DNA of 64,000 bases. Origin: Verrucomicrobiota bacterium. Its GTDB lineage: Bacteria; Verrucomicrobiota; Verrucomicrobiia; Limisphaerales; J093. This document shows, in pieces, positions 46,430-56,300 of the stretch. Every line of letters starts with the position of its first letter. Position 1 is the stretch's first letter. The DNA is taken from contig JADJWF010000001.1 of assembly GCA_016716505.1 (NCBI GenBank), forward strand, positions 248,001 through 312,000. The letters are read 5' to 3'. Below the pieces are notes generated by a model. That model was not told where the DNA came from, did not search any database, and saw only the letters and a program-made list of their open reading frames with translations. A program made the position numbers and the translations under genes.

Positions 46430-48016
46430 ATGAACCGCAAGCTCCTACCGCCAGCCGCGCTTTGCGCCAGCCTGACCCTCGCCCTCTGCGCCGCCGAAAC
46501 GCCGCACCGGGCCACCAACCCCATCATTTGGGCCGACGTGCCGGACATGGCCATGATCCGCGTGGGCAACACCTATTACATGAGCAGCACGACGATGCAC
46601 CTGAGTCCGGGTGTGCCGATCATGAAGTCCAGGGACCTGGTGAACTGGGAAATCGTCAACTACGCCTACGACATCCTCGACGACGTGGACGACCTCAACC
46701 TGGCCAACGGCAGGAACACCTACGGCAAAGGCTCCTGGGCCAGCAGCATCCGGCATCACAACGGGACGTTCTACGTCACGACCTTTGCCCAGACCACTGG
46801 CAAGACCTATGTCTATACCACCAAAGACATCGAGAAAGGGCCGTGGCAGGTGAAGTCCTTCCGGCCCATGCTGCACGACCACAGCCTGTTCTTCGACGAC
46901 GACGGGCGGGTCTATATGCTCCACGGAGTCGGGCGGCTGCGTCTGGTCGAGTTGATGGAGGACCTTTCCGGCCTCAAGCCGGGCGGTTTTGATCAGGTGG
47001 TCATCACGAATGCCGGGGCGCCCGCCGGGCCAAACCTGGGACTTCCCGGCGAGGGATCGCAGCTCGTCAAGCACAACGGCAAATACTACCTGTTCAACAT
47101 CGCCTGGCCGCGCGGCGGGATGCGCACCGTGGTGATCCATCGCGCGGACAAACTCGCCGGGCCGTGGGAGGGACGCTTGGGCTTGCAGGACAAGGGCGTC
47201 GCACAGGGCAGCATCATTGACACGCCGAGCGGCGAGTGGTGGGCCTACCTCTTCCGCGATGCCGGCGCAGTGGGCCGCATCCCCTACCTCGTGCCCGTGA
47301 AGTGGGAGGACGGCTGGCCTGTGCTTGGCGTGGACGGGAAAGTGCCGGACACGTTGAACCTCCCGCCCGGTCGCGGGCTGATCCCCGGCATCGTGGCCGC
47401 GGATGAATTCGACCGCAAACCCGGCGACCGTCCGCTGCCGCTGGTCTGGCAGTGGAATCACAACCCGGACAACCAGCTTTGGTCGCTCTCGGCGCGACCC
47501 GGTTTCCTGCGACTCACCACCGGCCGGGTGGACGCGGATTTCCTCGCCGCCCGGAACACCCTCACCCAGCGAACCATCGGCCCGGAGTGCTCCGGGACTA
47601 CCGTGCTGGACGTGACCGGGCTGAAGGACGGCGACTTCGCCGGGCTGGCGCTGTTGCAGCGGCACTACGGCCTGGTGGGCGTAAAAGTCGAGGCCGGCAG
47701 CAACTTCGTGGTCATGGTCAGTGCGCCATCCGGCTCACCCGTCGAGGTCGAGCGCGTGCCCTTGAGCCAGAAGACCGTGTTCCTCCGGGCCGACTGCGAC
47801 TTCCGCAACCAAGCCGACAAGGCCCGTTTCCTCTACAGCCTCGACGGCAAGACCTGGACGCCGATCGGCAACGAACTGCGGATGCGCTACACCATTCCGC
47901 ACTTCATGGGCTACCGCTACGGCCTGTTCAATTACGCGACCCAGGAGCCGGGCGGCCACGCAGACTTCGACTGGTTCCGCGTGAGCGCGACCGGAGCGAC
48001 CTGGGTCGGTGAATAG
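46430..48016 (+). CDS. GH43 beta-xylosidase-like glycosidase with C-terminal beta-sandwich
   Basis: A 528-residue secreted enzyme starting at 46430. A signal peptide (LCASLTLALCAAE) precedes a GH43 propeller (~25–310). The first catalytic aspartate is in NPIIWADVPDMAMI, a second acid in MLHDHSLFFDDDG and a third in GEGSQLVKHNGKYY. The C-terminal ~200-residue domain (AADEFDRKPGDRPLPLVWQWNHNPD onward) is the concanavalin-like domain found in GH43 beta-xylosidases of the XynB/GH43_12 type; NPDNQLWSLSARPGFLRL is characteristic. It would release xylose or arabinose from oligosaccharides produced by the upstream xylanases. Confidence 0.9.
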   Translation: MNRKLLPPAALCASLTLALCAAETPHRATNPIIWADVPDMAMIRVGNTYYMSSTTMHLSPGVPIMKSRDLVNWEIVNYAYDILDDVDDLNLANGRNTYGKGSWASSIRHHNGTFYVTTFAQTTGKTYVYTTKDIEKGPWQVKSFRPMLHDHSLFFDDDGRVYMLHGVGRLRLVELMEDLSGLKPGGFDQVVITNAGAPAGPNLGLPGEGSQLVKHNGKYYLFNIAWPRGGMRTVVIHRADKLAGPWEGRLGLQDKGVAQGSIIDTPSGEWWAYLFRDAGAVGRIPYLVPVKWEDGWPVLGVDGKVPDTLNLPPGRGLIPGIVAADEFDRKPGDRPLPLVWQWNHNPDNQLWSLSARPGFLRLTTGRVDADFLAARNTLTQRTIGPECSGTTVLDVTGLKDGDFAGLALLQRHYGLVGVKVEAGSNFVVMVSAPSGSPVEVERVPLSQKTVFLRADCDFRNQADKARFLYSLDGKTWTPIGNELRMRYTIPHFMGYRYGLFNYATQEPGGHADFDWFRVSATGATWVGE

Positions 48017-48283
48017 AGATTCGCTGGGCGACTCTCCGCCTGGCAACGGAATGCCGAGAACGCCCAAGCGGGCATCCGTCTCCCCCTCCGTGCCCGTTAG
48101 AATCGGTGCTGGGCACGAAATAGCGTTTGACTACGGGTTACCTTGCTCTACTAGCTTGCCTCACGCTTTCGGGCGCGGTCGCAGGGGTTATTCGGGAACC
48201 TCCTCTGGCCGCCTAGTCGGCCTGCGCGCGACCTGAGGGCTGGTTGGGCCGCTTCGCGAAGCAGCTCGAAATTGCGCACGCGT

Positions 48284-49159
48284 ATGACTCACTCGAATCC
48301 GTCCTGCGCCGGTCAGCCTGACCCGGGGAAAATGGGCGCCCGGGGTTTCACCCTCATCGAACTGCTGGTGGTGATTGCCATCATCGCCATTCTCGCCGGC
48401 ATGCTGTTGCCGGCGTTGAGTCGCGCCAAGACCAAGGCGCAGGGCATCCAGTGCATGAACAACCATCGCCAGCTCGGGCTCGCGTGGCGCATGTACACCG
48501 AGGACAACAACGACGTGCTGCTTTATGCGAGTGAAAACCCTTCGGTCCGCAGCACCTTCTCCGGATCTTGGGTCACCGGCACGCTGGACTTTGACCCGAA
48601 CAACCGCGCCAACTGGGATCCTGATGTGGGGATCAAGAAGAGTCCCATGTGGCCGTACTGCGGCAACAACCTGCTGATCTGGAAATGCCCCTCCGATCGC
48701 TCATCGGTGGTCGTGGCTGGGCAACGCAAACCGCGCGTGCGCAGCATGTCCATGAACGTGTACCTCGGAGGGTGGGGCGGGACAGACGGAGGCTGGGGAG
48801 CCCCGATCAGTGCGTACAAGATGTTCTTCAAGTACTCCGACATGAGCGACCCGGGGCCCGCGAAGACCTTTGTCTTCCTCGACATGCGGGAAGACAGCGT
48901 GGACATGGGAAATTTTGCGGTGAACATGGCGGGTTACCCGAGCGAGCCGACCAAGTACGGCTTCTGGGATCTGCCGGGTTTTTATCACAACCAGGGCAGC
49001 GGGTTTTCGTTTGCCGACGGCCATTCAGAGATGCGGCGCTGGGTAGATTCGCGAACCACGCCGCCGCTCAAGAAGGGAGTTCCGGTGGAAGACCGCCTCA
49101 GCAGCCCGAACAATCGCGACGTTGCCTTCCTGCAGGACATCGCCACGCGACCGAAATAG
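48284..49159 (+). CDS. Prepilin-type cleavage/methylation domain protein (H-x9-DG type)
   Basis: A 291-residue pseudopilin-like protein of the very large PVC family. The start at ATG 48284 leaves a leader ending in MGARG before FTLIELLVVIAIIAILAGMLLPAL, the prepilin peptidase site and hydrophobic helix. The helix continues into SRAKTKAQGIQCMNNHRQLGLAWRMY, typical of this family. The C-terminal signature is FYHNQGSGFSFADGH (H-x-x-G-x-x-F-x-F-A-D-G-H). Exported by a type II-like system, such proteins may be minor pseudopilins or surface appendage components; no specific function is known. It follows the GH43 gene by 267 bp on the same strand. A weak TTGACT (48127) and TACTAG (48149) pair may be its promoter. 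Confidence 0.88.
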   Translation: MTHSNPSCAGQPDPGKMGARGFTLIELLVVIAIIAILAGMLLPALSRAKTKAQGIQCMNNHRQLGLAWRMYTEDNNDVLLYASENPSVRSTFSGSWVTGTLDFDPNNRANWDPDVGIKKSPMWPYCGNNLLIWKCPSDRSSVVVAGQRKPRVRSMSMNVYLGGWGGTDGGWGAPISAYKMFFKYSDMSDPGPAKTFVFLDMREDSVDMGNFAVNMAGYPSEPTKYGFWDLPGFYHNQGSGFSFADGHSEMRRWVDSRTTPPLKKGVPVEDRLSSPNNRDVAFLQDIATRPK

Positions 49160-49385
49160 CTCTCGGCGGCCTTCTCCGGTCGCCACCTGACCAGAAGATC
49201 GCTCTGGATCAGGCGTTCGGGTGATCACACGCGGCGCGCGGCCAGGGTAGGTTCGCGCCGGTGGCAAGGGCACGGGAGGCTGGCCGGTCGCCCAGCGGTT
49301 GAGGCATGGCGAGGTTGGGCGATGAAAGCGCCCCGAATCAACACTGTTGACCCGGTGCGCCACGGCCGGAGAAAACTCATCGGCG

Positions 49386-49424
49386 GGAGAAAAAGAAACC
49401 CCGGCACTCATTCAGCGCCGGGGT
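49386..49424 (-). terminator. Intrinsic terminator of the large secreted repeat-protein gene
   Basis: On the minus strand, the arms ACCCCGGC and GCCGGGGT (49424–49417 and 49405–49398) form an 8-bp stem with an 11-nt loop, followed at once by TTCTTTTTCT. It lies 56 bp beyond the stop codon at 49480. This is a classic Rho-independent terminator. Confidence 0.85.
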
Positions 49425-49479
49425 CTCGTGACGACAGGCGTTCAGTCGTAAAGAGCGAGCGCCTGACTTGATTGGGCGA

Positions 49480-52400
49480 TTACTTCATTTGCTCGACCCG
49501 GAAGTACTTCTGCGGGCCGGCGGGTTCAACATGGGGCATGCTCTGATTGGCCGACGGCGTGTAGGGTCCGTTGACGGTCCCGGCCTCCAGCAGGCGACCG
49601 GAACCGCGCCAGAAGATGTTGACTCGGTTACAGCTCGCGTCGGTGGTCGGCGTCAGCATCACCGGGCGTGTGGTGACGGATCGGTACGCCTTCAGCGCCT
49701 CGGCGTCGTTGGGGTCATTGACCAGCACCCAGGTGTCGTCCTGCTTGCGCTGGGCCAATTCGAGTCCGTAACCGCCACTGCCCTGCTTGCTGACAATGCG
49801 GAGCGGATAGACGCCGGGTTGCGGCGCGTATAGCGTAACATCCCATCGCCCAAAGAAGCCCTCCCAGTCCGGTCCCAAAGCCGCAGGTCGGCTGTTCTCC
49901 CGGAGGTTGACCTTTACCGGCCCCTGAGCCAGCAGGGCGATGAGGTTGGTGCCGTCCCGATGTCCGATGAAGATGCAGGGAATATCCACGCCCGTGGCCG
50001 TCCCGCCCATGAAGATTGGCGGGCGGTCGGGCCGGTCTCCGGATTCGTCGTTGAAGATGATCACCGCCTTGGCACCGGCCGCCTTGGCGTTGGCTGCCTT
50101 GATCCCAAAGGCCACGGCTCCCCGCTTGAGCAGGACGGCGCTGTCTTTGGCGGCGGCCGCATTCGCCAAGGGCTCGTTGCCCAAGAGCGGGTCGGCAGCC
50201 ACCAGATTGAGCACCAAATCCTCGAGTGGTAGCGGCACGCAAAAGCCTCCGCCCGGTCCGCCCGTCCAGGTCGCACACATCGCGATCCGGGTGCCGGCGA
50301 GGGAGCAGGGCTCCACAATCTCGAGGGCGCCGAAGTGGTGGTCCTGCGCTTCCGCTTGGAACATCCGCGGGGTGTCGTCGCTGTACAGTGAGAGGTTGTA
50401 GAGGCCCGCTTTCGGGAGTTCGAGGTAAGTACGCACCTCGGTGGCGAAATGGTCGGCGCTGCCGGTGGTGCCCGGGATACCCGGCACCGGATCATCCGGC
50501 GTGATCAGGTTTCGCGTGCCGGCATCAGTGTCGTTACCGATGTTCAAGGTTTGCAGATGCCACCAGCCATCCGCTTTGGGATACCGGTCATCCTCCAAGT
50601 TGGCCACGTTGGTTCCCCCCAGGAAGACGCCCGCCAGCAGGGCCTCACCCAGCGAGCCGGAGCCGTTTTCGCCGCTCACAAAAGGCGTGGCCAACTGGAC
50701 GGTTCGCACCGCGAACCCGCGTTTGGTTGCGTCGCCCGAACCGAGCGGATACGAGAGCGCCGGATCGAGCTGGAAGGCGTCGGCCATCATGAAGGTCCAG
50801 GTGTTCGTGAAGGTCTTGCCGGCACTGTCGGTGTACACGAGCGTGACGGTGTTTTCGGAACCCGGCTCCAACTCGGGCACGTTGGTCAACGTGACCGTGG
50901 TGATGCCGTTGGCCTTGGTGGCGGTGGACTGACCGCCGCCGTTGAGGGTCAACCGGGCATTACCGGGTGACACGGTGGTGCCGTCGTCCCGAATCTCGGC
51001 GAAGACCGGTGTGCCGGGCAGGACGTCGGTGACCATGAAGTTCTGGATGCCGGCGATGTTGGGTCCGGGCGACACACGCCGCACGTAGGCCGGCAGCGCC
51101 GGACCGCGCGGGTAGCTCTTCAATCCCCCGGGAGCGCTGAGGAGCGTGAGGACTGTGCCCGTCGCGTCCACCGTGAACCACTCCAGGTCGCCCTGCTGAA
51201 CGCCGATGTTGTGAATCAGCCGGATCGGGTAAATGCCGGCCTCCGGAACGAAAAAGGAGAACAGGTAATTGCCCGGAGCGTCGCCGTCGTACTCGCCCAG
51301 CACTGTGGCAAACAGGTCCTTGGGACTCCGGCCCTCGGCGTCACCAACCGTAACCGAGAAGCTGTCCCAGGACTTGATCCCCATCGTGTACCCGCCCGCG
51401 GCGGGGAATTCCACGAAGGTCAGGATTTCTGTCGCAAGATTGTCGGCATTCCAGTCCAACCCACCCGCGCCCGGCGTGCCCGGCCACTTGAGGTCGGGAA
51501 ACCCATTGTTCGCGGTGAAATTCCCCTTTTCGGGAATCTGGTAGAAGTTGTTCAGGTTGACCACGTTTGTCCCGCCGGTGAGCGGATTGGTCAGATAGAA
51601 GAACCCGTTGGCATCGGCGCCGGACAAGTCCGCGAGATTGGCACCCAAGATCCCCTCAAGCTGGTCCCGGATATTTCCCAGCGCGGCTCCATTGTCGAAT
51701 TCCACCCCGTCGAGTTGGTGGACAAACAGTCGAAAGCCGAGCGCAGTCTGATCCACCTGATTGGCGGGAACGGCCGCGGTCGGCGAGATCAGCGCGGTGG
51801 TCGTTACAAAGGACCACGAGTTGGTGACGGTCAGCGAGGGATTGCCGAGGTCCGAGTACACCAGCCGGACCGTGTTGGTGCTCCCCAAAGCCAACGGGCT
51901 GGCGGGCGTGAATCTCGCCGTGGTCTTGTTGCCGGACTTGGTGACGGTCTGCGTCCCGGTCGTTGCGCCATCATTGACCGTCAACTGGATCGAGTTCCCG
52001 TCCACCGCCACCGTTTCGTCCACGAATTCGACGATGACGTCGGTGGCCGGGCTCACGTTCGCCGCACCGATGTTCGGAAACACGCTCGCCACGTAGGGCC
52101 GCAACGGACCTTCCCGGTACGCGACGGCGACGCTATTGGTCGCGTCGTTGATCAGATTGCGGTTGCCGTCCTTGTCGAAGAGGTACCATTCCCAACCGGT
52201 GGCCCCGGTGGCGTTGGCCCACAGGCACCGGAACGGGTAGATGCCCGGCTCGGGAATGTTCAGGAGAATGACCCGGGTCTCGGTCATGCCGCGCGTGCCG
52301 TTGAACTGTCCGAGGGTCAGTGCGAACCGATCCCGCGGGTTGTGCCAGGTCGTCACCTTGAAACAGTCATCGCTGCCGACGCCCATCTCGAACAGTCCCG

Positions 52401-52872
52401 CCGCCTTGAACTCGAGAAAAACGATCGCCTCCGCCGCTGCTTGGTCGGCGGTGAGCGTCGTGCCGGGCAGGCCCGGAATCGGCCGGTCCGGATAGCCGGG
52501 GCCAACGAAATTTCCGTTGTCGCCACCTTCGCCTGCATCGTGGCGGAAGTTGAGGCCCACGTCGCCACCGAGCACGAAGTAGCCTCGTGCGGCATCGTAG
52601 GTGTAATTCGGATCGCCAAGGTTCGCGATGTTCGGACCGAGGTCGCCGGCGATGAGTCGCTCGACGGCGGTCAACTGTCCCTGGGTGTCGAAGCCCTCGA
52701 CTTGGTAGGTGCGGATCAGCGCGCCTGGCTTTGAAGTGTCAACACCGCCCGTGACGCGCAAGGCGGGTGGAATCTCCGTCTGCGCGGCGGCATCGGGCGT
52801 GGTTCCGAGAAATCCGCCCGCGAGACAAATTGCGAGCGCGATGGAGGAGTGGGGTAGGCATTTGAGTTTCAT
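49480..52872 (-). CDS. Large secreted protein with three PA14-like repeats and a protease-associated domain
   Basis: A 1130-residue exported protein with a signal peptide (SIALAICLAGGFLGTTPDAAAQ). Three long repeats each pair a beta domain with a similar core: FLEFKAAGLFEMGVGSDDCFKV, LTFVEFPAAGGYTMGIKSWDSF and YLELPKAGLYNLSLYSDDTPRMF. Each is followed by PEPGIYPFR- or PEAGIYPIR-like segments. This resembles PA14/GLEYA-type carbohydrate-binding domains. Ig-like sandwiches (PATDVIVEFVD, ARFTPASPLALGSTNTVRLVY) separate them. Inside the third repeat lies a protease-associated domain (AVLLKRGAVAFGIKAANAKAAGAKAVIIFNDE). The C-terminus ends KYFRVEQMK, the short tail also seen in the propeller protein at 5831–8281. 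No catalytic site is visible, so polysaccharide or protein binding at the cell surface is the best inference. Confidence 0.8.
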   Translation of the reverse strand: MKLKCLPHSSIALAICLAGGFLGTTPDAAAQTEIPPALRVTGGVDTSKPGALIRTYQVEGFDTQGQLTAVERLIAGDLGPNIANLGDPNYTYDAARGYFVLGGDVGLNFRHDAGEGGDNGNFVGPGYPDRPIPGLPGTTLTADQAAAEAIVFLEFKAAGLFEMGVGSDDCFKVTTWHNPRDRFALTLGQFNGTRGMTETRVILLNIPEPGIYPFRCLWANATGATGWEWYLFDKDGNRNLINDATNSVAVAYREGPLRPYVASVFPNIGAANVSPATDVIVEFVDETVAVDGNSIQLTVNDGATTGTQTVTKSGNKTTARFTPASPLALGSTNTVRLVYSDLGNPSLTVTNSWSFVTTTALISPTAAVPANQVDQTALGFRLFVHQLDGVEFDNGAALGNIRDQLEGILGANLADLSGADANGFFYLTNPLTGGTNVVNLNNFYQIPEKGNFTANNGFPDLKWPGTPGAGGLDWNADNLATEILTFVEFPAAGGYTMGIKSWDSFSVTVGDAEGRSPKDLFATVLGEYDGDAPGNYLFSFFVPEAGIYPIRLIHNIGVQQGDLEWFTVDATGTVLTLLSAPGGLKSYPRGPALPAYVRRVSPGPNIAGIQNFMVTDVLPGTPVFAEIRDDGTTVSPGNARLTLNGGGQSTATKANGITTVTLTNVPELEPGSENTVTLVYTDSAGKTFTNTWTFMMADAFQLDPALSYPLGSGDATKRGFAVRTVQLATPFVSGENGSGSLGEALLAGVFLGGTNVANLEDDRYPKADGWWHLQTLNIGNDTDAGTRNLITPDDPVPGIPGTTGSADHFATEVRTYLELPKAGLYNLSLYSDDTPRMFQAEAQDHHFGALEIVEPCSLAGTRIAMCATWTGGPGGGFCVPLPLEDLVLNLVAADPLLGNEPLANAAAAKDSAVLLKRGAVAFGIKAANAKAAGAKAVIIFNDESGDRPDRPPIFMGGTATGVDIPCIFIGHRDGTNLIALLAQGPVKVNLRENSRPAALGPDWEGFFGRWDVTLYAPQPGVYPLRIVSKQGSGGYGLELAQRKQDDTWVLVNDPNDAEALKAYRSVTTRPVMLTPTTDASCNRVNIFWRGSGRLLEAGTVNGPYTPSANQSMPHVEPAGPQKYFRVEQMK

Positions 52873-53330
52873 AGACTCGCTTCGGTTTTTGGCGATGGGT
52901 TGTTTGTCACCAAAACGTTACACGGCGTACACGGACCGCCGACCCATGTAAAGCGAATCCAAACCGACGAAGGCAATTGTCGCGTTGGACGAAATCCCGC
53001 GTCACGCCGGAGGGAGGCGTCGCCGGTCACGGACCGAGGCCTGGGTTTCTGAACACGATAGACGCGACCTGGCAACGCCCAAGGCCCGCGTTTGAACGGG
53101 AAATGATCCGCCTCTGAAGTGGCACTCCCTTCCCGCGAAACGAGGATCGCATGTTCCAACTGCAGGCACTTGGAGCGAGCCCTTTGAGCGTCTCTTACCA
53201 GCAGGCTCGGGCGATAACACGCTGCGGTTGGTTGTTCGCTGCCCGTTCGCTCGCTGGTTTGAGGCGAATCGGACGGCGGGATGATCTCGTGTCTTGGCAG
53301 CCGACCCGGGCGTGGTTTATCACCTGGGCG
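52873..53330. other. 458-bp divergent intergenic region
   Basis: It separates the minus-strand repeat protein from the plus-strand GH116 gene and should carry both promoters. The 150 bp next to the minus-strand start are AT-richer than average. I found no convincing –35/–10 pair, operator palindrome or small gene. Confidence 0.4.
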
Positions 53331-56300
53331 ATGAAACTTCCTGCCTCTCCGGACTCCCCGCTGCCCCGTCGCGAGTTCCTGAAACTTTCCTCCGCCGCAG
53401 TGGGCAGCCTGGCGCTCAGCCGGCTGCCCGCCGTGGCCGGGCCGTTCACGCGCGCGGATTTCGAGAAGCTCGTGCCCGCGGACAAGAAGTTGAGTCCGGA
53501 TTGGGTGCGGTCGCTCTTCGCGCGCGGCACCCGCACGGTGTACCGCGGTCGTGACCTCGAAAAGATCGGCATGCCCGTCGGCGGCATCGGATGTGGCCAG
53601 GTTTATCTCGGCGGCGACGGCCGGCTTTGGCACTGGGATATCTTCAACCAGCACATCGGCACCGGCCCGGAGCACTACGCCAAGCCCATGACGCCGCAGT
53701 CGCCGTTCGATCAGGGTTTCGCGCTCCGGCTCACGTCCGGCGGACGGTCGCAGGTCCGCGCGCTCGACCGCTCGGGCTGGACCGACATCCGTTTCACCGG
53801 CGAGTACCCGCTCGCCTTCGTCGAGTACCGCGATCCGGATGCGCCGGTTGCCGTTTCGCTCGAGGCCTTCTCGCCGTTTATTCCGCTGAACGTGGACGAC
53901 TCTTCGTTGCCCGCCACGGTGATGCGTTACACCGTTAAGAACACCAGCGCCGAGCGGGTCGAGGTCGAGATCGCGGGCTGGCTGGAGAACCCCGTCTGCC
54001 GCCACAGCGGCCAGACACGCGACGTGCGGCGTCGAAACCGCGTCGTCCGGCGCACCGGTTTCGTGGCCCTGGACTGCAGCGCGGAGGCGCCGCCTGAAGA
54101 CACCGGGCCGAAGCGTCCGGACATTCCGTTTGATGATTTCGAGCGGGAAACGCATGGCGACTGGACCGCCACGGGCACGGCGTTTGGCGGCGGCCCGGTC
54201 GAGATGGACAAGATGCCCGCCTACCAAGGCAAGGTCGGCGGCCAGGGCCGGCGCGTGATCAACTCCCACGCCAGCGCGCCCGGCGACGATGTCAGCGCGA
54301 AGGACGCCGCCACCGGCACGCTGACGAGCCGGCCGTTCACCCTCGAACGCAACTTCATCAGCTTCCTGGTGGGCGGCGGCAGCCACGCAGGCCGCACTTG
54401 CGTGAACCTGCTCGTGGACGGCGAGGTGGTGCTCACCGCCACCGGCCGGAATGACAACCGCATGGCCCCGGTGGTCTGGGATGTGCGGCGCTGGGCCGGC
54501 AAGACCGCGCGCCTCCAGGTCGTGGACAACGAAAGCGGCGGCTGGGGCAACATCAGCCTTGATGACGTCGTCTTCACCGACCAGCCGCGCCGCCCGGCCG
54601 GACCGCTGGCAGAGGAAACGGATTTCGGGACGATGACGCTCGCGCTTTTGGCGCGGGAGTCAGACTCCAGAAATCAGAAGTCAGAATCGGACACCGGGCT
54701 GGCGGAGCTCCCCGAGGGAAAGCTGCCGGAAGCGGTGTTCAACGCAGTGTCAGGGGACCAAGCCGTGGCCACGGCGCCCTTCGGCCGCCGGCTCGCCGGG
54801 GCGGTTGCCCGTCGGTTGGCGCTGGCGCCGGGCGAATCCGCCGAGGTCGTGTTCGTCGTTGCCTGGCATTTCGCAAATCTGCGGATGGACCGCCTGCCAC
54901 CGGGCCGGCACTACGCCACCCGCTTCGACTCGGCGTTGGCGGTCACCGAGTACCTGTCGCGACGTTTCGAGACGCTGCGCGAGCAGACGCATCGCTGGCA
55001 TGCCACCTGGTACGACTCGACCCTGCCGTACTGGTTCCTCGACCGCACGTTCCTGAACACCTCGATCCTCGCCACGTCCACCTGCTTTCGGTTTGCCAAC
55101 GGCCGGTTCTGGGGCTGGGAGGGCGTTGGGTGCTGCCACGGCACCTGCGGCCATGTCTGGCAGTACGCGCACGCGGTCGCCCGGCTCTTTCCGGTGTTGG
55201 AACGCGACACCCGCGAGCGCGTGGATTTCGGCCTAGCGCAGCAGCCGGATGGCGCCATCCGTTTCCGCGCGGAGTTCAACGACATTCCCGCCGTGGATGG
55301 CCAGGCCGGCACGATCCTGCGCGCGTTGCGGGAGCACCAGATGACGCCTGACGATGCCTGGCTCAGGCGTAACTGGCCGGGCATTCGCAAGGCCCTCGAG
55401 TGGCTCATAGCCAAGGACGGCGACGGCGATGGCCTCATCGAAGGCAACCAGCACAACACACTCGACACGGATTGGTTTGGACCCGTGGCCTGGTTGAGCG
55501 GGATGTACCTGGCCGCCCTGCGCGCGGGTGAGGAGATGGCCCGGATCGTCGGCGACGACCCCTTCGCGCGCCGCTGTCGGGAGATTTTCGACCGCGGCCA
55601 GCCCAAGCTCGTCGCGGAGTTGTTCGACGGCGAGTACTTCATCAACAAGCCCGACCCGAAACACCTCGACGCGATCAACTCCGGCACCGGCTGCCACATA
55701 GATCAGGTGTTCGGTCAGAGCTGGGCGTGGCAGGTTGGACTCGGTCGCGTATTGCCGGAGAAGGAGACGGTCTCCGCGCTGAAATCCCTTTGGCGTTACA
55801 ACTTCACGCCCGACGTCGGCCCGTATCGCGCGGCCTACAAGGCGGGCCGTTGGTACGCGATGCCGGGCGAGGGCGGCTTGCTGATGTGTACCTTCCCGCG
55901 GTCCGACTGGGATTACGCGCAGGCCAAGGGCAGGGGGCCGGACTGGGCCGCCGGTTACTTCAACGAGTGCATGAACGGCTTCGAGTACCAGGTTGCGGGG
56001 CACATGCTCGCCCAGGGCCTGGTCATGGAAGGGCTGGCTGTCACGCGCATGGTCCACGATCGCTACCACCCGTCTCGGCGCAATCCGTGGAACGAGATCG
56101 AGTGCGGCGACCATTATGCGCGCAGCATGGCCAGCTATGGGGTGTTTCTGGCCGCGTGCGGCTACGAGTACGACGGCCCCCGGCGCCGGTTGGGCTTCGC
56201 CCCGCGCCTCACGCCGGAGCACTTCCAGTGCGCCTTCACGGCGGCGGAAGGCTGGGGAACCTTTTCGCAGCAGACAGAAGGCTCAAGGCTCGACTGCCGA

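Noticed and set aside
39347..48016. Bacteroidetes-type polysaccharide utilisation locus
   Set aside because: No SusC- or SusD-like gene occurs anywhere in the window, so the formal definition is not met.
48127..48154. Sigma-70 promoter TTGACT–16–TACTAG upstream of the pseudopilin-like gene
   Set aside because: The –10 match is only three of six and the spacing is short; too weak to list as a feature.
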